A model generated the notes under the pieces. It was not told the DNA's origin, searched no databases, and saw nothing but the letters and a program-made list of their open reading frames with translations. From NCBI RefSeq assembly GCF_000003605.2, contig NW_003149765.1:386961-433633 (forward strand): 46,673 nucleotides of DNA, given 5' to 3'. Within the stretch, counting starts at the first letter, position 1. The number at the start of each line of letters is the position of its first letter. A program made the translations under genes and the position numbers. The stretch comes from Saccoglossus kowalevskii (Eukaryota > Hemichordata > Enteropneusta > Harrimaniidae). Shown piece by piece: positions 33,120 to 45,400 of the stretch.

Positions 33120-33400
33120 CTAGACTTCGACGCACGCTGAGCACACACAGCTTTCGATGAAATCATACTCGTGTGTGAAAATGCTCGAGTCATCGCAAAG
33201 TAAGTTGGTTCTCCGTTTACTTGTTTCCTGAGCGTAACAACACATACAACTGCTCTGTGCTTCTGACGCATAGGAGTAGCGGAACCAACTGCTACACCTC
33301 CCTTCACAGTAGGACCACTCCACTGTGCCGTTGCTATGGCAACCATTCACTTCGATCTCGATTTCCTCTACAACGTTTTTACATGGAGATACGGCCAATG
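33120..33400 (-). CDS. mucin-like exon 26: C-terminal cystine knot
   Basis: Acceptor TTACAG, phase 1. Encodes a complete CTCK domain with 11 cysteines: SPCKNVV, VNGCHSNG, YCEGRC, SCMCC, LLC and the terminal CVCSACVEV before TAG. This knot dimerises mucins and VWF through their C-termini. The fixed end identifies this as the 3' end of the gene. Confidence 0.95.
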
Positions 33401-36400
33401 CTGTAACATAAACACAGTGGGTTAGTGCCACGTTAGTGGGCGTAGTAGTTTTGCCTATAGCGCAAAGAGCTTTTTAGAAAGTATATACTAGTAACTCCCA
33501 GCGACTGACTCAACGTTCGACATTTTCGAACAAAAAAAAGTAGTCAAGATTGAAAAAAATGTGTGTTGTTATGGAAAATTTAAGAATGAGTATCACATTG
33601 TAAAAAGAGCTGGATATAACGTATTATACACGCCGATCGTAAACAAATTTATATTACAAAGAAATGATTCCGTTATCACAGCATTGGACTGTGATATGTT
33701 TAATCAATTTATTTGATGGAAAGATACGTATGCATTGCATTAAATATCGCGTTTACAATAAGAATCAGAAGACTGTCACAAGTTTTTCTAATTTTAGTGT
33801 TTTTGGAATGTCCGGTATCCGATTATGTTAGAAAACTTAAATACCTCAATTTTACAATAAAACCACATTAAATGAGAAACAGGCAGTCGGATCGGAAAAC
33901 CTGACGCAGAGCTATTTTGGTAACGATCATCTGCAACACTAACATTTTCGTGTAGGATTGTATACTGTAGATAGTCGAGATATTTTGTCAGGAAACATGT
34001 AAACGCCTAATGTGTTACAAACAACCAAATAGTGATTATTTTCATTGGTCTATCTATAGGACATCGGTCAGGTCCCGTCTCAAGCCACTAATTTATCATT
34101 ACTTACCACAGTAAGGACAGCATGTATCATTCTTTACGACAAAGGCCTGTAAGATATTTCAATTCAAATAGAATCAATTAATCAACATAAGCTATCTCGA
34201 CTCACATTCTGTCTATCCTCCACTACAACACCCGGCCTATATTGGCTGCTAATTTCCCCTAACGACATGTATTAGAACGTAGGCTTAGTGTCCGTAGTTG
34301 TAACAATAATCAAATCTAGATCTTTAAAATAATATAAAATAAAATTTATAAAACAATATTTTTATCATTATTTTCCATGTTGATATACATATTAAAACAC
34401 CACAGTCATGCGGCGCGTATTCGAATTCCGTGTAAGCAAGCGATATATTACATATGATGTATACGTTGTATATAACTCATATCAAATACGCCAACTGTGT
34501 GAGACATAATGTTTATAACCATATTTCGCAATGAAATGAATCTCGAAAAAAGTCTTTTTGGCTTTAATGATACGTAATGTTAATTAGAAATGCATTTAAC
34601 GTTCCCCCGATTGCTCTTTCAAGTTTTAGGCTTATCACCTTTCACTTAACCACACTAAAATACATGTCTAGTCGGACATTCTAAAGATTGATGACTCAGA
34701 ACACATCATGTACACTACTAGACAATGGAATAATAACCACTCTTATATATATAAGGTCAATAACCTCTTACTAATGCCAGAGGCATAATTAGCTTACCGG
34801 TCCCTTGCAGTCGGCACTAACGCTTTCACAAGAGATGTGAAATGGATACAGCAGTGGAGTGCCATCTTTATCTGCGACGCATTCATTGTAATCGCACTTA
34901 TTTATAGGATCATCCAGGGGCCATTTATCGCCGATCTAGGCAGGAGAGAAAATGAAGAGCTTTTATATTTACACACGTTTCTCTGAATATGGGAATGCAG
35001 TGTTCTGACAATTATTGTATTTCCCATTGATATTTATTATCCGTGAGTTGCTCGATCAATGTAGCTGTGAAATATGATGAACTGAGAGAGGATTTATCCA
35101 CGATGGTCCTACCTCGTACTTAACGTCGCCGTCCACACACCATCTCTTTTGGCATCTACCACAACACACTCCGCTTTCGGGTGAAAGATATTCAGATTGC
35201 TGCAACAACACATATATGATTTTAAAGAATGCAAATCCAGAATTACAACATGCTTTTCATAACACAAAAGACGTGATTGATCGAATCATTTCAATGATTT
35301 TCACGATATGTTAACTTATGATTGCTACTTACGACTTCCCACGGCTAAAGTAGTCAGATTGTTGAAATCGTACAATGATAAACGAGTCGAATATAAAAAT
35401 AAAAATTCTTACATGTGTGAAAATAGTAGTATGATGTGTCAAGTAAATTAGCAGATGTATGTTATTAAAAGATATTACCTCATCGCAGTCTTCCTGACTA
35501 TTCACGGCACATTGAATGACGTCACATTGAATCTGGTAAAAATCGCTGACAGGGTCGTGTTCCTCCAGACATTCACACACTCGGCATGGGTTATCGCCCA
35601 CAAGATTCGTGCTACCAGGCTTAAGAAAAAATAATATTTATATTCGAGTATATATAAAGTTACACAACATGAACGTCTATATCTTGTTGCCTTTAACATA
35701 GCAAGAACATTAATGTTTTAAACATATACGACGTTGTACCTGACAAAGTGCATGCTTTACACACCAATGCAAACACTATATAAAGTACGGTTCCCCAGGC
35801 TCATATGAATGGAATACATCAATATAATTGTATTGAACAACGAAATGCAGAGAAATCATCGACGCTATAGAAATTATTCACGCTGCAGTGATTGAGACTT
35901 TGTAAAAGATTCGATATAGTTTGTAAACGTATTTTACCTGTACTTCTTGGAGTTCGTTTACAAGCGTATTATTCCACACACATACTTCTTTTTTAACTGC
36001 AAAAGATATAAAATCATTCATTATTGTGAAGACCGAAAACTTAAATCAATATATAAATTCCGTGGTTATATAATTCAAAACTCTTAGTGTTATTGCAAAA
36101 TTGTATTGTAATTCTGACTTCTGTTTTGTTTTTTTGTACATCCAGACAAGCTTCACTGTGACAGTGATGATATAAGACTCTGAACACACTGTCTAGAGAG
36201 TGTGAGAGGCTATCTCTCAGTAATTTAGATCGGAATGTACATAGTCAGGATTACAAAAGCCACGCATGTAACGTAGAAACATATAACACAATTCAAATAT
36301 ATTAATGACTTACCACAACTGTATTTAATGCAATCACATTCTTCCCCATAGAGAACTTCTTCTTTCGCATAACCCTTGAAAACAGAATCGTAGTGTTCAT

Positions 36401-39400
36401 ATTCATTACATAACAAAGTAGTGAATGATGATAAAAAATAACCCCTTCCCGAGACTGTAAACATTTATCTTCGGCAATCTGCATACGTTCAAAGTTATTA
36501 TTAGCTCATTTTAGTGTAATAAACTATAGTGTTGTATTAAGCGTATTATTTAAATGTAAATGCTTCACGAAAACACAGACTATCGTGATATACCAACTAT
36601 ATTGAAATTATAATCGTCTGTACAAATGCTACAACACACTCGACACTGTCGTGACATAGTGGAAACGTGGGGTGGCGCTGTTCTCAACTATCTATTGATT
36701 CGCTTCTAGAATGATTCCAAATATAATATTTATAAGATCGCCAGCCTGAGCGACAATCATTGAAGCCACTATTGTCTTGTAGTTAATACATTTATTAAAA
36801 TACAATCTGCTAATAACTAGGTACATGACGTAACATATAACACACACACACGCATAAGAAATAACAATAGAAACATACCACTTGACAGTTTATCACTTCC
36901 GCTTCCGGACAAGAACAAACTGTCGAAAGAAGTACACATTTATATTACGAATTACCGTAACTTATTATGATTATGATTTTGATTCATAACTGAATACTTT
37001 AGTGCGATAAGTGCGAAATTGAATTGAACTCAAACGATTGCACACCCACCACATTCATGCTGCGGACAGCAGAGGGAAATGGTTTCTTCTATGAGCACTT
37101 GCTCTTTATACGTCGGACACGTTACTTCTTGTGGTGGACAATTGACAGGGTTACACACTGCAATGAGATAAGTAGGTCAACTATAATTGCTAAATATACC
37201 TAACTGAACTATGCCATCCCGGATGATACTATATTATTTAATTTTGGATATAAAATAAATTTTTATGGGCTTTTAATACCCGGTTTTTAAAGATCATACA
37301 TTCAGAATTATTACTGAGAAGCAAGATATATACGTGATACACTTACCACATCGATACTGATTACAACAATCATCGGTGTTTTCTTTATAAATGTCTAGTG
37401 ATTCAAAAGGTTGGCAGGTGGGTACTCCCGAGTAATCGCATTCTCTGCAAACTAGAATATATGCATCATTATTGTTCTGTTATTCCTAACGTTTATATTT
37501 GTATTACAATTTGTGACTTACTGACATTTAGTCATACTGCTCAGACATACCATTCACTATTTTTTTTAACACGAAACAATATTGGTACAACCTACCACAC
37601 TCCTGTTTGGTGCAGCACTCATTGATAACGGTGTCTACTAAATCTCTGTCGTGATTGCACATTTGTGTTGGGTGAAACGATTCAGGTGGACAGGCAAGCG
37701 GATCACACACTGAAAATAATACATTAGATGGTTACTGGTAACTAGATGTTTGTTATTGTACTAACACGAATTATAATATTTCATTGTGAACTTACCACAC
37801 TGGTAGACAGGACAACACTCTCCAGTGACATGTGTCGTTTCCAAACGTTTTGGTTCACTACATAGAGGTGCAGCCATGCATTGTTCGGACGTACAATGTG
37901 CGTTTCCACCAGGGTAGCATATACATGTCTGACAGGCGTCCGGCTGCCATGTTTCATTCATCTAAGCCATACAAGAACAAATATAGTTTGAATTATGAAA
38001 ATAGTGTGTAGTATAAATGTTTGAAATCACATGCAAATCGGCGTCGCAAAGAAGGAAAGTTGCTTCGTTAGAACCATTATATTTACATACCATATGTTTA
38101 ATCCCGTTAACGTCAGTGCAGTAGTCTGTGGGAATGAATATACAGAACCGTTAAAGTAGTTAGGTTAGTTAGGTTAGCAACTACCGATGTATTGTCTCTA
38201 AACAAGTAATCGTTCTTACCACATGACTGGACACACTCTCCATCGTCATCAACAATAGTGCCAGGTGGGCAAAAACACCCTTCAACGAGACGACCAGAGC
38301 AGATATCTACGTTATATACGTCTTCATTTACGCAGGTTTTAACGCAAGGAACATGACATGGGTCATATTCTCGCCCGTCTTCGCAATCAGGTGCGGCTGA
38401 AATGGCAAAGAATAGAACTATCAATGCAGTATTCAACAATTAATTCAGCGAAAGAAAAATATTGTATAAAACTTTACGTTAAGGCATATGCCAGTCTCTT
38501 CAATTGAATACGTACGGCACTCATGTTCTTCTCTCCAATCTAAGCACAAATCATGCCGTGAACATTCCATAGCGTACGATGCTAGTGCATCGCAGTGGTA
38601 TCCATGGCAGGCTCTTTCCAGCAAGCATGCGCGGTAGTACGGTAGCGGATCCACCAAGAGATTACACTGTTTAAATATTCCTTCGTATATATCTTTTCTG
38701 CATTTATCTCTATCCTTTTGTGTTTGGTCAACTCTACGTGGTACATCAGTGGTTACACAATACTGATTATCATCTTCGCTCTCCTGTAACCAGCTCAAAG
38801 CAAAGTCCGTGTCGTTAGTAGCTATCAAACTATTCTCTTTCATCCGATCATCTTCGGGATTGCGATTACATGGACCTAAGATAGAATGTAAAACAAACAA
38901 TATAGTCGCAAACAATATAGAATAACACGAACAGTGCACATACATTGTCAATAATTCAGTGTAAAAGATCACATGGCACATCGTTTCTAAAAGTTTTCCT
39001 CCGGCGACAACTCGTGTTTTTTTCCGTGTACGTGGCATAAATGGTAGACGCCATTCACAGCAGTGCTTCTGCAAATAAGAAATACTGTTATTGTTTCAAG
39101 AATATATCCAAATTTACAAAAGACAACACAGCCACAGAGAGTCGAATTTTTGAACGACTTGATATTACCAAGGTGCACGAATCGGTAAGGTGGTTTGCGT
39201 TTCACAAATCTCATCGTCAGTTCAGCTAACATTCTAATGAACATTCTAACCTACTTAATATCAATGTACCTAAACTATGAAGTGACCGATATGCAAATTA
39301 GCACATACTTATGCCATAAAATGGTTTGTTTTAGAACTTGATCTGTGAAAAGAATTATTCGATTATTATTATTAAGTTGAAGATATTATAATGTTTTGTT

Positions 39401-42400
39401 CAAGAGGATCACATACAAAAATAAAAGTTAGTAGACGTTGCGAATTCAGTTTAAACAAGGTGAAACGATTCGGTTAATTGGCCAAATATCGCCGATAACA
39501 ACAGTGTACTGATATTTATTTGCATTGATTATATTTATAAAATTATGAATCACGACCATATAATTACACTGATATATAGTTTAGAACACGAGCTTTGAAT
39601 AAATAATATAATATACTGTATGTACACGGAAATACGAAAAATGCCTAAAGAGGATCTTTTTAGCAAAAGTAACCACACTCACCACATAGCCCTTCTGTGG
39701 CATTCAAGTATTTTGTTCCCGGCATGAGTATTCCAAAACCATTGATGTAATCATAATAGGAAACCTCTAAGTTAATATCTGGAATTCGCAGGTAGAGAGA
39801 CCACCCTCCAAGCTGAGAAACATGAATTCCATCTACTATTATCTGTGGCGGTCTATAGTGCTCTACTCCATTGACCACTACCTGAAAACATATAGACCGA
39901 TGAGGTTAAACGGTGAAATCTAAACCCGTCACACACTGCCCGACTCTACACGCCTGTTGAGTATGCATTTTCAGCGGGGATTCAGTCATTAGAACCTAGA
40001 TTTCGCGACAGTTTGACACGTGGCGTTGAATTCGGACCACTCTGCTACAAGTTCCGCTTTGTAAAAGCATAACATCACAAACAGCGGCGTAAAGTACTAA
40101 CGCTTTTTGTAATAGTTTTTTCACTTTTTATATTTTACATTTTAAAGCCATATTAACACTACTTTCTTTAGGAGTAAAAACGAAAAGGGTATACACATCG
40201 ATATTAGTTTGTAAATAATTACTTCCGCATCAGGAATGAGGGTTGGACGCTAATGTGAATGAAAGATATATGTAAATAACAGTCACAATTAGTGTTTTAC
40301 ATAGATAGTTATACCATACTTTACTGGTAAGTATAATTATGCAAATGAATTGAGCAATCCTGTATACATATAATAAGGTAATAAATGGCGGCAGTCGTCG
40401 CACTGCGCATGTGCGACATTTGTGTTGATAAACATTGATTTTCCCCAAATCCAATGCGCTCTTCTAATGGAAATTACAAGTATGAGGTTTGACCTGGACG
40501 CAACTTGCACTGATTACCGCCGGTGACTCCTTCGATACCTTCCAATCACCTAAAAAATACCTAATCAAAACTTGGTGACGTCTCATTTCGTACTCGATGG
40601 TTTGCGCAACTAGTCAAAGTCACCATCTTTGTATATATGAGACCCATATATTTCGCGCACGCGTGAAGCGACGACTACCGCCCTTTAAAATAAATAAATA
40701 TTCTCCGGTGACAACATAACATTTACACACCGACTATTAGAAAGAAAGTAATGCCCACGTAAACAAAAAAAGGAGTAACGTTTTATAAAAAAAGTCATGT
40801 TAAAGTCATTCATTAACATTCGTGAATATGTCGTCGCTTTTTGAAAAAAATATATAATTAGTTCCAATATGTTCACTTGTGGCAAAGCTATAAAATTGTG
40901 TTTTTTTATGGGTAAGAGCATATTGTCAATATAGTCAGAATGTAACACTCCGACGACCGATTACCATGAATATATGTTTTAATTTAGTTATTTCTTTGTC
41001 GTTAGTTTTGTCTGGGTATAAAGTGAATGTGCATTATAGATAAAGTAATGTAATTGAAAATCGCAGCAAGTGCGTAAATACCCATAATACACAGCCCGTC
41101 AATGGCTAATATACATTGTTATTCCTAAATTGGATTGAGTTGTTTTCACCAAACTTCCATTTTATCACAAAAGGCGAATATTGTAGTACAGGACGATGCC
41201 GTAACTAGAACTTTGGTAGAAGTCTCTTTTAACGTTCCGCTACAGTGACCGAGCTAGCGTCCCGCTACAGTGACCGAGCTAGCGTCCCGCTACAGTGACC
41301 GAGCTAGCGTCCCGCTACAGTGACCGAGCTTTCTTTTTGTCAGTATCTGTTCTAGTATGTTTTGGCTTAACAGTTTATTCGGGTATGGTTCAGCGTTAAA
41401 AATCCTACAATTTATATTTTCTCATTCGCTCATAATTCCGCCATGATATTGATTAAATCGCGTCACATGATTAAACTTGACTACTTTATTGGATAAAAGT
41501 GCAAGGACACAAGAGTCTCGTCACATCGACGCTTTCAGACTTTTCAACTAAACAAATCAGTCTCCATCTAGACTATTTGCATTCATTAAGTATAGTCTAG
41601 TACAATGCTACGCCTCGCTATGCCTGGGCGTGATGGGATGAGATGGATAGTGCCGTGTACAGTCGGGAGACGCACGGTGGAAATAAACCGACGGTAACGA
41701 TCTATTATCTAAATATAGTTTACGCGTTCCACAATTGATATTAACAAACATATTATCGCGTTTGTTACACGGCCATGGAGTGTGTCATTTCTGTTCACAA
41801 AGGTTTATGCGAAAATAATTACGAACATTTCGACTCACCTTCTGACCATTTTCAAGCCGTATTTCGTTGCCATGGTAACGAACGATTACGGCAACAAAAC
41901 ACATAGTTTGAGGACGTCTGTTACACTCTTCATTTTCAACTAATATCTCAAAGTCGCCATTGGGCGACGAGTCACGTGCCGCCATGTATGTACAATTACC
42001 CTCAAACGCGAAGTAACTTCCGTCAAATGAAAAATAATGAATGCCACCATACCCATAACAGTAACCTAGGAAACAAATACACCATGGTTAAATACATTGC
42101 CGGTATCGTAAAAAAGAAAGACCTACTAACATTGTATGCCCTCGTGTTGATTTGTGAGACATTGAAAGTGTAGTACATTGAGATGCAGTCAAGAAGGTTT
42201 GAAATTCCATCAGAACGAGAACATTATCAGCCACGTCAACCTATATTACTGCACAGTACTGTACTGCCACTGTGTGTGATACTGTTTAATACTGACGACC
42301 AGAAACTATGAAAATTGCGGGGTGGCCTCCTACATGTTATGAAGTTTGTATTCAATAATATTATACACAAATACATCAATTTTAAACTGTGGCAATTTGT

Positions 42401-45400
42401 CTTCAAAATATGAGTCATGTATAATATTATTGTGTTTTGTATGAAGACACATTTATTAAACAACCGCTAAAGGCATATCCCAAATATAAAAAAATATATA
42501 TATATATAATTACATTGCGTGCATTCGTCAGGCTTTACACATGTATCTCCCTTTCTAACCAATCCCGGGGTACAGCCACATCCAGGTGTACACCCAGTTG
42601 GGCAATCATTCCATGGTCTTCCACTAGTTGTACATGTCCATTCGCAAGTTGTCAGACACTCGTACCAGATCATAGGGTAGTTACATTGGTCATACACAGC
42701 TGAGGTAAGCAAAACAGTTCAACATTAGTGAGAAAAACAATAACTTTAATTGTATATGATAAGGACGGCGGAACAGATGGGAGTAAATGATAATACATAC
42801 GACATAAATCCGGCGATCGCCATCCTAACAGCACATGGGCTTCAGTGTTGGCACAGTCTGTCGCATATATTGTAAGCACCTCGCATAGACAGTCGTCAAT
42901 ATTGTCACTTGCATGCCCAGTACTGTTGTACAAAAATTCGCATACAAGTTGTTCGCATCTCTCTATATAAGGTTCGATGTCGACGTGAGAGTGGCAAGGT
43001 GCAAATGCAGCAGACCTGTGGCAGAGATAGAGGAGGAATATTATAAACATAAACAGATGTCCCCATAAATAATTGTGAGCATCTCATGAAAAGTTTTCTT
43101 TCATGCACAGATTATTTCATGTTCGTGTTCGTGTATGTGATATTTACGATCTACCTGTAATGTTGGCAACGCGATTTTCTATAATGTTAACAGGCAGAAA
43201 TAAATCCTAGATTATACAAGAAAATTAGTTTCCACCATACCTTTTTTCTATGACTTAACGATAAGTTAGGTTATTAAAATACCAAGTACAGTGCACGCAG
43301 ACTAAACACATTGATATGATTTTATCTATTGTACATGTCCATTAACTATTATTAATAATACTAACAAATATTTTCAGACTTACCTCAATATTTCGCACTC
43401 CCTCCTGGCTTCATCCGCAAACTCGGCAAACGTTAACATACAAATTTCTTCCGGTTGGGGACACTCATCATGATTACCCCAACTGTCGCCAAATGACAAT
43501 ACGTCATTAGTGGGTGCAGCATCGGACATGGTTAAGTCATCACTGGCATTACTGTTTGGAATTCCACACATACCTGCAACTCTGTCGTACAGTTGATCAT
43601 CAATCTCAAGTGTGATCTCTGAATAAATATTCCAGTGCACAACTAAGCCAAAATCAGTTTTAATAATATACTCTTGACCACTTTTGATGATACTGAATCC
43701 TTGAGTTTTTTCCAATTGTCCACTGACAGCTGATAATTGTGACCTTCTCACGTACTGTCCGTTTATATGGAGAAGCATGTGTTTGCGAAGCAACATGTCT
43801 GTGTCTCTAATATTAACATGAAGTTCTTTTTTGCAAAGCATACTTGAATATCCAGTGCCACCAAATACACAGATTCTCACAACTGCAAAAAAGATAGTCT
43901 TAATTAAATACATGTTTAGATAACTCAGAGTGGTAATTCTTCTGACGGGAGCTCTTATTCGATTTTTATTTAAGATGCACACATACACATGTGCATTTGC
44001 ATACTAACCTTTGACGACAAAGTATGGCACTTGATCGGTCGAGTTTGTGACCATCACATGGTCGCACATATCATACTCGTAGACTAGGTCATCGAATGTG
44101 CTGAAGGAATTAAGGTAAACGCTACATTCTTTCGAGCATTTAGTAGAGTTGCAGATCACTTGGTCATCAGATAAACATTCACAGAACCTACACCCATACT
44201 CAGACCATATCTCTCCAACCCCGACAAAGTCACCTGCCAGTGTTGTACATCCTATAAAAAAATCACCAAAATAATCCTATTACAATTGAATTCAATCGAG
44301 TCCTGTCTTCATCATATATTATTATCAAACTGTTGACAGTCACTCTGGGGATTTTAATGAATGAACAATGACTTTGACTAGTGTTTACATGATCAAGAAA
44401 TAGTATAAATGTGCTTAGTATATATATATATATATATTGCTCCTTCTCACCTGGTGTTTCAGTTGGGCAGTTCAGCTCATCTTCTGAATTTAGGCAGTCA
44501 GGAGTTCCATCACACATAAGATTACGAGATATACATTGTTCACTGCATGTGGGACTCTCAGACATTGAACAATGGTATTCATCTGCTTCACATTTACACG
44601 GTACACATTGGCAACATTCACCATCGAGATGCTGCAGTATTTGCCCCGGCTGGCATTCGTCGATAACACAACGCTTGACACATGTTACTTCGGAATTAAA
44701 ACAATTGCACGTTTCGCATCTACTATTGATAAACATGCCACTTTTATACATGTTGTTCTCATAGTAACATGGGCACCATGCAGGCTCTAGGCAAATTTTC
44801 CCGTCACACATATGTCCGGATTGGCAACTCTCAGGACAGTTACTAATATCAGTTACATTTGCACATACTGCTACCGGTCTTACCGTTGGACCTGAAAGAG
44901 GCTCTGATGTAACATGAACACCGTCTGAAATACAGAATAATAATATGCAAATCACCATTGTGTTTTTTTGTATTGTTTTTGTTTTTATTTGACATGCATG
45001 CTCTAAAATATTACACTGAGTGAAGCACAGTTAAAATTTACCTGTTATTTCTATGGCCAATATATCTTCTGGCTGTGGAGTTGGATTGCACTCCCTTGTT
45101 GTTTTGTTAACACACACAATCTCGTTGTTAAAACAGGTACAAGTCTCACATAGTTCGAATTCCCACCTTGAACCGGGCTAGAAAGAGTATACATTCATTC
45201 ATCATTTGAATACATCATAGACCATGAATACGTCAGAGACCATGACATGTGTTTCATGTTGTGAAACATTCATGAAATTTCAAAAATACTTACTGCAACC
45301 ATAGTGCCTGTGTCTTCTCGTAAACAAAGACAATCTTGTTCGGGAATACACTTCAGTTCTCCATTCACTTCCATTACTAAGTTACCAGGTGTGTTACAGA

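Noticed and set aside
38155-38185. TTAGG-like repeats (telomere-type)
   Set aside because: Only a few degenerate units in an intron; too short to mean anything.
41232-41330. 25-bp repeats considered as a CRISPR array
   Set aside because: Units are contiguous without spacers, in an animal intron; this is a minisatellite.
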